From Ceratobasidium sp. AG-K (Eukaryota > Basidiomycota > Agaricomycetes > Cantharellales > Ceratobasidiaceae), in the NCBI GenBank assembly GCA_037039685.1, contig JAWNGF010000001.1, positions 9,672,001-9,736,000 of the forward strand: a stretch of 64,000 bases of DNA. Direction: 5' to 3'. Positions 9,263 to 20,587 of this stretch are shown one piece after another. The position numbers and the translations under genes were made by a program. The notes under the pieces were generated by a model. It made no database searches. It was not told the origin of the DNA and was given only the letters and a program-made list of their open reading frames with translations. How positions within the stretch are numbered: the stretch's first letter is position 1; each line of letters begins with the position of its first letter.

Positions 9263-10102
9263 TCTCTCTTTCAAGCAAAAAATCATACTTAGTGTGTCTG
9301 CCCCAGTGGTGCTATAAGGATATGATACTCTACAAGATAGATCCACTTGGTGTACGCTAGACAGTGGATGGACTTGGGAAGTGGAGACCAGAGCATTGCT
9401 CCCATGTGGATTCCTTAGCACATGTTTAATGATCTAATCCCACTAATAAAATGCCCAGAACGCGGCCGGACATTTACTTCAAATGTGCCATGTATTTGTG
9501 GTTTGGTGCTCATATGCATTGATAATGCTGGATTCCTAACATACCTTGCCACTGAATTATAACTACCCGAGATGCAGTTGACATCAACCTTGAGCATGCA
9601 TTCACAGAAGTTAAATGATATCTTTATATCACCCGTGGGATTAGAAGCCAAACCAGGGCCTGATGAGGAACTAATAGAAGGAACATCTATTAAGAATACC
9701 CCGCAACTGGCTAGTTGGTTCATTGTCAGCTGGATGGTACCATCTCCTCTCCATTCAATGGCATGAGCTGTGCACCCATTCTAGTAGGATAAAAGCTTGC
9801 TCTTCTATGTGAAGCCATAGAATCCCCCGTGTATACGCACCAAGTAGCTCACGCATTCAGGTCATTACTTTGCTGTCCAGCCAATTTACGTTCGCTGATT
9901 AGGCGCCCAAGAGTAATTCATGAGTGGGTTCGAACTTCCCTGAGACCCACACGCACATGAATTGCACACATGAGTTCTATGATCCACAGGCGTCTGTATA
10001 ACCGGATCGGCAACTATTACACCGCACTATGCCTGCCCTAATGCAGGCCAGCGAGTGTTATATACGTAAAGTTGCAACTTAGATCTCTTGGGGACTCTGA
10101 TC
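9263..10102. other. intergenic DNA
   Basis: No recognised gene. A 102-codon open frame lies on the minus strand at 9415-9723, but it has no ATG support I trust and no recognisable domain. It may be a relic or chance. Confidence 0.4.
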
Positions 10103-12235
10103 ATGGAGGCTGGGAGCGAAACCAGCACCCCGCGTAGTAGTCTATCTGATGAGCTTATTACATATATGCTCGGCTATTGTACACCCGAAACAATCCTCCG
10201 GTTCACAAGAGTGAGTTATTGTGTCGCCACAATGGAATCAAAACTCACGGTGTGTGTAGACATGCAAGAGGCACTTTTGCTTAGTAGAAAGTTCGAGTCG
10301 TCTTCAACTATACATTGAGCTTTTCACAAATGGCTTGGAAATTCCTGGTGGTTTGAGTAAAGGCGATGCAGGTTCCTCGTTGGTATTGAAAAAGCTGACG
10401 CAGTATCGAAATGGTGAACATTCCTTTTGCTCCTGGATCCGTGAGAATCTAATAATTCTGCCTTCGAAGACTGGCTAGATCTAGAATTTGGCCTCCCTGT
10501 CCAAACCCCAAGTCAGGAGCTGGGAACCCCTTGGAGCCTATATGACGGAATACTCGCTTCTGCCATTGCTGTTCCAACACCCAACGAAGGCCGGCCGATA
10601 CGACTATGGACTATGTGTGACTCGCTTCTATTTACGTCGCTGAGTCCCTTAACCACAGCACGCCATGTTGATTTTCAAGTTTCGTTCACCAATTATTGTT
10701 TCGACTTGGCGCAAGAACTTGCTGTCCTGATAGATATGAGCAGTAACTTGCTCGGTGATGGAGGGCTAGTAGCGCATTATTATCCACCTACCTTATATTT
10801 ACCCCGATCCATTACAGGTACAAACTACCCCGCATTTTCCTCCGCTCAACAAATGATGGACTACCCCACCCCCATGCATTACAGTCTAAACTGACTCCCG
10901 ATTTTGGTTTGAACGAGAATGAGTCTGCCAGATTCAGGTTTTCTACCGCTAATATCCTGGAAAACATCCTGCTAGTTAAATTCACAGATCTTCTGCCTGG
11001 GTTTAACCCACATACCTCAGAAATATGGATCTGGGACTGGGTATCGGGTACTGTACTTGGTAGGATCGTTCGCTATGGATCCTACTGTCAGATTTGTTTC
11101 CTTGATGACCGGCATTTACTCGTATTTGAGACAAAGGAAATGGAAATTTCACTGGCGATATACACCATACCCTCGCTGCCTTCTGGCTCCTATCAGTTCG
11201 AGGCCGTTGCAGCAGAATCAAATACAATGCTTTGGCCAACTCTCGTTTTCCAATTTCCGTCATTCCACAAATCACAAAAGTTTTTCGATGGCCGTTGCGT
11301 ACTGGAATCAGGTGGCACTCGGAGTTGTGTTTTGCGCGCAGGTTCCACTACCCTCTCTTGTCCCCAAGTATCGACCCTAGCACTCAGAGTGAGACTTGCC
11401 GAGCGTAAACACTGCTTATGTGGGAGGCACGGAGACGGATCCATGGAGTTTCGTATCTTTGTTAGCGTCGCAAAGTTGTTGAACACTATGGAACAACACA
11501 CAGAGTTGGGGACCACGGAACTCCCATGGGAAAACTGGGGTGAATCCTCAACTCGCTGGTTCACTTCAGACGTTCCACCGGAGGGCAGATTGCGCTCATC
11601 TCCGACCCGGATACCGCATTTATCTGGTTCTAGATATCTCACAACTTTCAAACTGCCTCAACTTGAAAGAGGGGAGCTCAGTGACGGCGGTATTCCAGAG
11701 AGCCCTCAAGCAGCGCATTTTCTCTCCGTGCTCGATTTCCACACTCCCACTGTCAATCGATTCGCGAACCATGTCACGGATGCCTACTTCAACCCTCCAC
11801 AGCCTGTGACCAACGGGAAGACGACCGCATCTGAGCATGCGATCAAAGAAGTCGGTCATGTCCCAGAGCCCATGCTCAGAGAGTGGTTAGCCTCAAGCGA
11901 ATTTTCTGCCCAACGCAAAACCGTATACGCGAAAACGGTTGGGTACGACACCCCAACTGTTATTAAGGATGGATTTGCAGAGCTAGTTGTTTCCCGGCTT
12001 CCATACCGGGCCGTGACTAGGTTATGTCCAGTCCCAGGATATAAAAACTGGTTGATGGATGGAAATACTATTATTGGTTCAGACTCGGTTAGTAAATTTC
12101 CATCCAAACTTATCTGAACCAGTCCTAATCCATACGGTATAGATAGGCTTTGGCAATGGGTCAATTTATACCATAGGCCCGGCTAGCGGGCCTCAAGGGG
12201 TGTCCGAAGCAAAGCTCGGTGGCGAAACGTCGTGA
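10103..12235 (+). CDS. F-box domain protein, Agaricomycete expanded family (frame-disrupted model)
   Basis: The ATG at 10103 opens an F-box-like N terminus (LSDELITYMLGYCTPETILRFT). F-box proteins recruit targets to SCF ubiquitin ligases. An intron from about 10212 restores frame into CKRHFCLVESSSRLQLYIEL. The body is a long region without a recognised repeat, ending in the family-typical KTVGYDTPTVIKDGFAELVV and RLCPVPGY segment. A last intron at about 12086-12140 leads to a terminal exon ending with TGA at 12235. Frame changes that I cannot explain by GT-AG introns occur near 10410-10445 and near 10880-10905. The copy is therefore either decayed or affected by base-calling errors. Confidence 0.6.
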
Positions 12236-12702
12236 AAGGTCTTCTGAGAGTATAACTATTTGAATTTACATTCCCAAATGGTTGTTCTGCTTCGGTCTGC
12301 AAGTCAAAGCCCACCTCGAGTCTTTGACCCGCCATCTCACTTGCCGTCGGTCGGATCCTGCTGTTGAGTAGATAGAACTTCTTGACGTTTCAAATATCTC
12401 ACTTCTTAAAATAATGTGGCGAAAAAGAACCCATAGGAACGTAAAACATAAGCCTTGTACCTGAGTCGAGACGCCATCCAGAACAGCGCTCCATCGGGAT
12501 TCGTTTCATTTGGGACAGAGCTTATCAAGGCAGGTGACCGTCCGAGATCGGAGAACATCAATTTTTTTTGGGTACAGCCACCGGCCGGGATTCCGACATC
12601 AGTCAAATTACCCCGCAATGAGGTAAGAAAATGCTGGAAAGATAAATAGGCCCTTGCCATGTCAGGAGACCTCAGTGTCGATTCTACCTCCAGCTCCGGC
12701 CT
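12236..12702. other. 3' flank of the F-box gene and upstream region of the transporter
   Basis: The first 340 bases are the duplicated 3' flank also found at about 8930-9260. The remaining 120 bases precede the transporter ATG. No separate gene is supported. The long minus-strand frame here is antisense to these parts. Confidence 0.5.
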
Positions 12703-14839
12703 ATGCACACGACCAGTGAACATGAGCCTCTCGTCCCTCACCCCAGTGAGCGCAAGGCGCGGACACCGCTCCCCAAGCAGATATACGTGATTATGATCAT
12801 TTGTCTGGCGGAACCCATTGCGGCGACCGTCATCTAGTGGGTTACGACGGAACAACGTGAGTTTTCATTTACTGACTATTCTGATTCACCCTCAGCCCGT
12901 TTATCATAGAGCTCGTCAGCTCTCTCAACGTGACCGGTGGCGATGACCGAAAAGTTGGATATTACGCCGGGATGATTGTGAGTGGATTTTTCTCACCATG
13001 TCTGTCAACTCACGTTATCCGCTTAGGAATCTATTTTCTTCCTCACAGAGACCTGCCTTATTCTCCATTATGGTCGTCTTTCGGATAGGATCGGCCGCCG
13101 CCCTGTTGTTCTCTTTGGCCTCTTTGGCCTCGCCCTCAGCATCACCTCGTTTGGACTTTCCCGAACTTTCTTTGGGTTGGTGTTCTCAAGGGCACTCTCC
13201 GGTGCGCTCAATGTAAGCACCTATCGTCTTGTTTTTATACGCTAGCTCATTACAATATCTTAGGGCAACGCGGGGGTCATCAAGTCCATTGTGGCCGAGC
13301 TCACAGACTCGAGTAACCAGGCACATGGCTTTGCCCTCCTTTCCGTTATGTGGTATATTGGCTCTACCCTTGGTCCCCTTATTGGTGGTACCTTGTCCAG
13401 GCCCGCTGAACGCTTTCCCGAGATATTTGGTCGTTCGAACACAGCGTGGCGCAAGCTCCACATGGATGGCTTCTGGAACACGTATCCGTACTTTTTGCCT
13501 TCTTTTGTGGCGGCCTGTGTAGCGGCGTGCGCTTGGTGCGTCGCCCTGGTCTTTTTGCGCGAGGTGAGTGGGGGTTCAATCTTGATTTTTTCTCGTTGTT
13601 CGTGTTTGGTGTTTCTCGAGGGATAAACACGACGAAAGCCCAACCCTCATCTCTCACCTCGTGACCGCCAAACGCAGAAGCCCGATTTTCATCGAGTTCG
13701 ATCTTCATCTCGGAATTGTTCCGGGTTGGTGGTCCAAGCTGCGGTCCGAGTTCGATTATCACGTCACTTACCCGATGCGGGTGATTGTTGCATTGTGTCC
13801 GTGAGGTTCGAGAGCCCATCGATTACGGAATCTCGTGACCGAGCACATACTTCGTCCATTTCTATTCATTCTCTGAACTCTAACCCGCCTTCTCATCTAT
13901 CAGAGTCAATCAATGCTAATACATCATTGCTAGACACTCCCCTCGAAACGCGTTCATCTCGTGCGCAAGGCCACGTCAAATTATGGCGCAATCGAATGGA
14001 ACGCGGAATGTGCACCAGGTGCTCACTCCGACGTGGGGATTACGGGTCTGCCTGGCGGTGGCCCTACAAACGCCCCCGGTTATCCCGAAAGTGCATCATC
14101 GGCCGATGACGTCTGTCCTCAGCCAGGTGGACTACGGGCCGTAATGACGCCGCAAGTTGGCTGGGCCGTGGGTAACTTCACGATCTTGGCTCTGGTTGAT
14201 GTCGCATGGGTTGTTCTTCAGGTATGTTCGCCATTAATGGTTCTCACCCCAGAATTATTGACGGCTTTGTAGCCGCTTGTATTCGCAACTGCTGCCCCAT
14301 ATGGCCTCGGTCTCTCTCCATCCACAATCGGGTACATCCTCGCTGCCCAAGGTCTATTGGGCGGTACACTCCAGGCTACATGCTTCCATCGGATTCACGC
14401 CCGCTTCGGAGCGATCAAAGTGTACCGTGCCGCATTGGCCGCCTACGCGATCATGTTTGCTACCTTTATCGGAATGGTCAAGTTTGGACTGGATTCGTGC
14501 ATTGGCAAAGCACTACTTGGGATCCACGTTTTCGTGAGCTGTGTCGCCTCGTTGGGCTTTGGTGCGTTGCATCTCGTGTTCCTAGTCGACGTGGACTAAC
14601 TCCGATTTCAAGGCTGCACGTACATTTTGATTTCTAGCGCCTCACCGTCGCGTGCTCTTCTTGGGACGACCAACGGCCTCGCTCAAACGTCGTGCAGTTT
14701 GGTGCGAGCACTCGGTCCAGCCGGAGCAGCAAGTTTGTTTGCGCTGAGCTCGGGAGAAGGGTCCGAGACGATGGTGTATCTGGTATGTATTAGTGTTGTA
14801 GGATTGGCAGGGGGGTTGAGCTTGGGGTTGGAGGAGTAA
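12703..14839 (+). CDS. major facilitator superfamily transporter
   Basis: A twelve-helix MFS permease of the fungal multidrug/YCR023C-like group, expected in the plasma or vacuolar membrane. The start ATG at 12703 leads to LPKQIYVIMIICLAEPIAATVI (helix 1). By splicing, exons are 12703-12836, 12896-12977, 13027-13212 and 13264-13563, followed by C-terminal exons. Motif A appears as GRLSDRIGRRPVVLFGLFGL. Helix 5 reads GSTLGPLIGGTLSRPAERFP. The C-terminal half has PLVFATAAPYGLGLSPSTIGYILAA and NGLAQTSCSLVRALGPAGAA. A frame change near 13955-13990 in the cytoplasmic loop between helices 6 and 7 is not explained by an intron. The substrate cannot be told from sequence. Confidence 0.8.
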
Positions 14840-15429
14840 GACTGAGGAATAGGATCTAGGTGTCTGTAGCATTCTTGATATGTACGCTCGTTGTGTGTTT
14901 GGGTTAAACTGCTGTCACGTTCATGTTTGGGTTTATCGCTTGTGCAATCCGTATATATGTGGCAACAATGTAAATTATACATTTACTACGACATTAGGAG
15001 ATGAAAGAGGTTTTTGGCTTGTCCCGCATAGAGTTGGGGTTAGCTCTAGATTACTGACAAACCTCAGAATTATGCCGGAAACGTAACTTATAACGGTTAC
15101 GCTGTCACGGTGGTTCTATTTCGCAATGCAGGGTGTGTCAGCAAAGTCAAATTGCTGCTAGTCAGTGGTGCCTTGTGGTCCGAAGAGTGCTTAGCCCCCT
15201 GCGGCCCTCAGGGAGGTTTCATACCAGTGCGCGCCTAGGGAACACGAAAGCAAAACAGGTCAAGGAGCGCGATCGGCGCACCAGGAACTTGCTATTCTTC
15301 CGAGTGAGACGTCGCTGGGAGAGCGCTTGAGGATAAGGTCGCTATAGAATTATCTTAGCGCCGCATCTACAGCTTGACTACCACCACCGATACAAAGTCA
15401 ATACGGTTGAAAGATTGACTTCATCCTCC
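14840..15429. other. intergenic region upstream of the NACHT-WD40 gene
   Basis: No gene seen. It holds the 3' flank of the transporter and the promoter of the next gene, without a clear TATA box. Confidence 0.5.
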
Positions 15430-18400
15430 ATGTCACTTAGAGACCGGTACTCTCACGCGAAAGATGGTCTGAAACGACGACTCGGCATAGGCTCGAAAAA
15501 TGTTTCTGCAACTTCGCTACCCGATGGGACGCAGACGGCCCAGAATGACGCCCCAGTGCCGGGTAGCCCCCCTTTCCTGGACGACTCTACTCCAATAACC
15601 CCTGCGCCGGCTTCTATGAGCGCTAGTGCTGGCAAGCCTAGTGAAAAAGTGTTTCAACGCGCACAAGCTGCCGCTTGGTCTGGCCTTCATACGCTACTCG
15701 GCGTGCTTGAATCCACCTCGGACGTGTTCCCCCCTCTCTCGTCGGCGGTTGGAAGACTCAGGAGATGTGTCGAATTTTTCGAGGCAAGTAAGATATTTCC
15801 TCTTTACCTGTTTCCAACACGGATTCTTCAGAGAGCGTCCGAGGGTCGTAGAGATTACGAAGACCTACGCACCAAGTTAGATTCGTTATTAGGAGAATTG
15901 AGCGAGTTTCTTGTTCACTCAACTGGAACGGGGATGACTACGAGTATGAAGAATTTGTGCATGTAGGTCGCACGATCGTGGGCGAGTAAAGGCTCACATG
16001 TACAACCTTAGTGACCTGGAGCGAGAGGTGAAAGTAGTTGAAGAACAACATTTAAGGAAGACCATTCAGATATACGTAGGCGAGCCGGATAATTCTGGAG
16101 ACATACTTGCGTCCTATAGACGAATCCAAGGATATATGGAACGCCTTACGGTAAGCGTCCCATTCAGACTACCAGTGGTCAGCGGATCTCAAAGTTGGAT
16201 TATGGCAGTTAAACGCGAACCTAAGCATGTGGAAGACAGTGAACAACTTGGAAACAGTATGGAACCAAACCAGACGTATCACTAGTTGGTATTCTAACGC
16301 CAGCTTTCAGGAAGCACGTTTGCGTGATCTCTCGCCATCAAGGTCGGCCATCTATAATTCGGCAGAGTCCGAAGATGTCCACCGACGAGCCTGCACGCCA
16401 GGCACCCGTGAGAAAGAATTGGTGCAATTGCTAAAATGGGCCCGTAACAAATCTCCTCATGCCGAGGATGTCTACTGGATCAATGGAATGGCTGGTACTG
16501 GCAAGACGACCATCGCATATAGCATATGTGCCGAGCTGGAAAAATACTCAGAACTAGGTGCCAGCTTCTTTTGCTCGAGGATGATACCGGACTGCCGCAG
16601 TATCAAGCTCATTATTCCTTCAATTGCGTACCAGCTCGCTCGTTTCTCTCTCCCGTTTCGCTTTGCTTTATCAGCCGCCCTCGAGGCAGATCCAGATGCA
16701 CATACTAGAGTGTTAAGGGCACAATTCGAGACCCTACTTGTCAAACCACTCATCCAAGTGAAGGGCGCACTGCCGACAGACTTCGTGATCGTGATCGATG
16801 CTCTCGACGAATGTGAGAATGAAGACGGTATTGGGCTGATTTTGGACGTGTTGCTATCGCAAACCACAGGTTCTGGGCTTCCAGCACGGTTTCTACTATC
16901 AAGCCGACCAGAGTCAAAAATCTACCACAGAATGATGGCCCGCGTCGGTCATAGCCTAGAGGCACGACTGGTACTCCACGACCTTGATGCAGAGGCGGTG
17001 AACCGAGATATCAAGACATTCCTCCAAGCCGAACTTGCGACTATTGGCCTTGCACCTTCTCAGCTTGCTTCTTTAGCTAGTATATCTGGAGTTCTTTTCA
17101 TATTTGCTTCCACAGCAGCTCGATACATCATGGAGGGGATGGAAGATATGGAGCACGAAGAACGACTTAACATGATTCTTGGGCTATCTTCAGTACCTAC
17201 CAGCAACAAGGATAAAGCTATTGATCAACTTTACGCATCCATACTCCAGTCGGTATTCCAGAACGAGAACATTGACGAACCAATACGAATACGGCTGAAA
17301 ACTATATTGGATACGATTATATGCGCCCAAGAACCGGTAACTGTTCATATGCTAGCCGGCCTACTCAGAGAGAAGAGCGGGAAGCACGTTGACGCGTTAC
17401 TTCGGCGACTTTCATCTGTGCTAAACGTCGCGGACGCAAGCAAGCTTGTGACCACACTACACGCCTCTTTCCCCGATTATATGCTTGATCGTCGGCGTTC
17501 TTTAATATTCCATTGCGACTCCACTACGACGCATGCTCGAGTATCACACGCGTGTTTCCGTTCCTTCAAATCCATGGATCCACAGTTCAACATATGTGGC
17601 CTCGAATCCTCATACCTGCGCGATGACCAGGTTCCCGGGCTCAGTGAGCGACTCGACAAGGTGGTATCACCTCAGCTATTCTATGCATGCCGCTACTGGA
17701 TGATACATTTGGAGCTCGGAGGTGGATCCGATGCTTTATGCTGTGATTTCTGGGAATTTTTGAGCCTGCGGCTGCTTCTCTGGATGGAGGTACTGAGTTT
17801 GAAACGATGCATTAATATTGGCCCAGGAATAATCCACCATGCTGAGAATTGGAGCAGGGTGAGCTATGATCACCTGCTTAGATACTAAGAATTGTCTAAA
17901 ACTACTGTAGGCCAACAACCATCCGAAGCAGATCGTAGACCTGACACATGACGCCTGGCGGTTCGTTACGATGTTTGCTGCCCATGTCATATCCCAGAGT
18001 ACGCCGCACTTATATGTGTCAATGCTACCGTTCTGGCCAGAATCAGCACCAATCATGAAACACTACTCAACATTATTTGAGGGCAAAATTGTAGCGCGTG
18101 GGACGGCGATAGGAAGGAGGCGACTTGCACTTCTTTCAACTTGGGGATTCGGTGGCGATGTTCATTCCGCTTGCTTCTCCCCGAATGGGTCTCTGATCGC
18201 GCTGAGTGCCTCGTCCTCGGTATACACTATAGATGGAATCACAGGGCGGATCATTCTGGGGCCACTGGCACACGGCGGTAATGTTCGCTCAATTGCCTTT
18301 TCACCGGACGGCACGCTGCTCGCCTCTGCGTCCGAGGATAAGAAAATCAGAATTTGGAGTACAGAAGACGGGAAACTGGTTGCCGGCCCGCTTACGGAAC

Positions 18401-20253
18401 ACAATAGCTATGTCATGTCGGTCTGTTTCTTTCCCGACGGCACACGCATTGTCTCTGGTAGCAGCGACAGAACAATACGAGTATGGGACGTGAACACTGG
18501 ACGCACAAGCGTTGGGCCTATCAAAGCTCATGATGCTGCTGTGTTATCCGTTCACGTATCTCCTAGTGCCAATTTCATTATTTCAAGCTCTCCAGATAAA
18601 ACCATACGAATTTGGGATTCTCAGAGTGGAACCATGGTCTCCCGCCCTTTAGAGGGCCACGGGGGCTTGATCAGATCTGTCAACTTTTCAGCGGACGGCG
18701 CCCGCATTGTCTCTGCTTCGGATGATACAACCGTACGACTATGGGACACTCTGGATAATTTTGCTTCAGTTTCCGTGTTGCGAGGGCACACACGTGAGGT
18801 CAACTCTGTTGCGTTCTCTCCCGACAGCAAATATGTTGTCTCGGGATCTAGCGATTTCACTGTGCGGCTCTGGGATGTGAATATCAGAATGGAATGTGTC
18901 ATGGTACTCCGAGGACATGTGGATAGTGTAACTTCAGCTGCATTCTCCTCTGACGGTGCTCGTCTTGCCTCCGGCTCGGGCGACCGAACCATACGAGTCT
19001 GGGATGCTCAGAGCCTTGATCCAATAGAAGCCCCGAATGGTGCCCCAGGCTCAGTGATTTGTGTAGCTCTATCGCACGATGGTAGCCTCATTATTTCTGG
19101 CTCCAACGACAACAAAGTACGGATTTGGGATACCCATAGTGGGCAGCTAGCTATCGGTCCACTTGTAGGGCACACTCATTGGGTCAATTCGGTCTGCTTT
19201 TCCCATGATGGAGCTCAAGTCATTTCTGCTTCTGATGACAGGACCATCCGATGGTGGGATGCTAAAACTGGAAACCCTATTGGCGAGCCGCTGGCTATCA
19301 ATCCTGGAGGGCTGCTTTCAATTTGTTTGTCACCTGATGGGGGCCTACTGGCATCTGGCTCCAAAGACATGAATATAAATCTATGGAACACAGAAAGCAA
19401 AAAGCCAATATTTATTCCCCTTCAGGGTCATTTGGGCTGGGTTCGGTCTGTGTGCTTCACACCAGATGGGTTGAGGCTAATCTCCGGTTCGGATGATATG
19501 ACCGTAATGGTTTGGGACGTCCAATGTCAGCGGCCCTTACTTTCTCCCTTCCGAGGACACACCGAAGGAGTGCTGTGTGTCTGCGTATCTCCTGATGGTA
19601 CACGGATAGCTTCTGGATCGTGGGATATGACTGTTCGGCTCTGGGATGCACATAGTGGCCAGAGTATGCTTGGCCCACTTATAGGTCATACAGACGCAGT
19701 TGGCTCAGTATGCTTCTCTCCCAATAATCCGCATATAGTCTCCGCCTCTGGTGATAAGACACTTAGAATATGGGCTACACAAGCAGGGCAGCTGATCAGG
19801 ATCCTCACCGGACACACCGAGCTAGTCCGTTCCTGTACTTTTTCATCCAATGGCAGTTGGATTATCTCCGGTTCCGATGACCAGACCATACGTGCTTGGG
19901 ATGTTACTAAAATACTTAAACCTCGAGGGTCACAAGGTAGGCCTTAGGTGCTCATTCTGACATATCTTTGCTAATCAAATTTTCTTTCAGAAATCCAAGA
20001 TCCCGTCAACGTATCGAAACCATATCCTTCCATTACGCTTGACCCTTGGGCTATTCAGAAGGATGGCTGGCTGATTGATTCTCAGGATCGTATACTGGCA
20101 TGGGTTCCACCTGATCTACGACACGTCTTGATGCATCCATGCAACCCCATCCTCATCTCCGCTGATGGCTCTCTACAACTCGACTTTGGGTCTGCCAAGT
20201 TGGGAAAATCCTGGGTAGAATGCTATAAGCGTCAATCCTTTTGTAAAGACTGA
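15430..20253 (+). CDS. NACHT-WD40 STAND protein (fungal NLR-like), intact
   Basis: Seven exons (15430-15783, 15832-15962, 16012-16150, 16209-16256, 16311-17858, 17911-19936, 19991-20253) total 4509 bases, an exact 1502-codon frame plus stop. The start is the ATG giving MSLRDRYSHAKDGLKRRL, matched by the duplicate at 54825. The N-terminal 270 residues are helical without a HET domain. A NACHT NTPase follows, with Walker A GMAGTGKTTIAY and Walker B FVIVIDALDEC. The C-terminal half has 14 WD40 repeats, enough for two seven-bladed propellers, then a tail of about 90 residues. Such proteins act as oligomerising sensors in fungal non-self recognition and cell death, as HET-E does in Podospora. Intron 1 (15784-15831) appears to be GC-AG. 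The ligand is unknown. Confidence 0.93.
15784..15831 (+). other. GC-AG intron in the NACHT-WD40 gene
   Basis: The junction GAG|GCAAGT to CAG|AGAGCG keeps the frame. The nearby GTAAGA donor four bases downstream would break it. The 48-base length is a multiple of three, so retention would not stop translation. The duplicate gene has the same junction. Confidence 0.65.
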
Positions 20254-20519
20254 GAAACACTACAATTTTGACCTGTACATCGTATCTTCAAGGGATGGTT
20301 TATGCACTTGGATATATGATTTTCTTATTGGTTTTTAGGATATCAGAGGCAAGCCACATATCAATTATTATCACTACATGCCTAGGAGCAGCCATCGTTA
20401 ACAACGTCATTTCTCGTCATATAATTGCATATCACAGACGCGCATAGCGGCAAGCGCATCGCGCCAGGCGATGCATTTCCAATTTCAACCACATTCAAGT
20501 TTCGGGGACCATTCACATC

Positions 20520-20528
20520 TATAAAAGG
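20520..20528 (+). promoter_or_regulatory. TATA box of the FAD oxidase gene
   Basis: TATAAAAGG lies 68 bases before the ATG at 20588, a normal spacing for a basidiomycete TATA promoter. The rest of 20254-20587 shows nothing else. Confidence 0.6.
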
Positions 20529-20587
20529 CGCACTGCTGAGCCCATCCCACTATCGCACTTTGATTTTTAGCTTCGCATTCCAACATC

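Noticed and set aside
12406..12855. 149-codon minus-strand frame
   Set aside because: It spans the duplicated F-box 3' flank and the antisense of transporter exon 1, with no domain.
15788..15831. Canonical GT donor GTAAGA for NACHT-WD40 intron 1
   Set aside because: It breaks the frame in this gene, and the equivalent site in the duplicate also fails; only the GC donor works in both.
15430..16310. HET domain at the N terminus of the NACHT-WD40 protein
   Set aside because: No HET signature motifs were seen; the region is helical and of another type.
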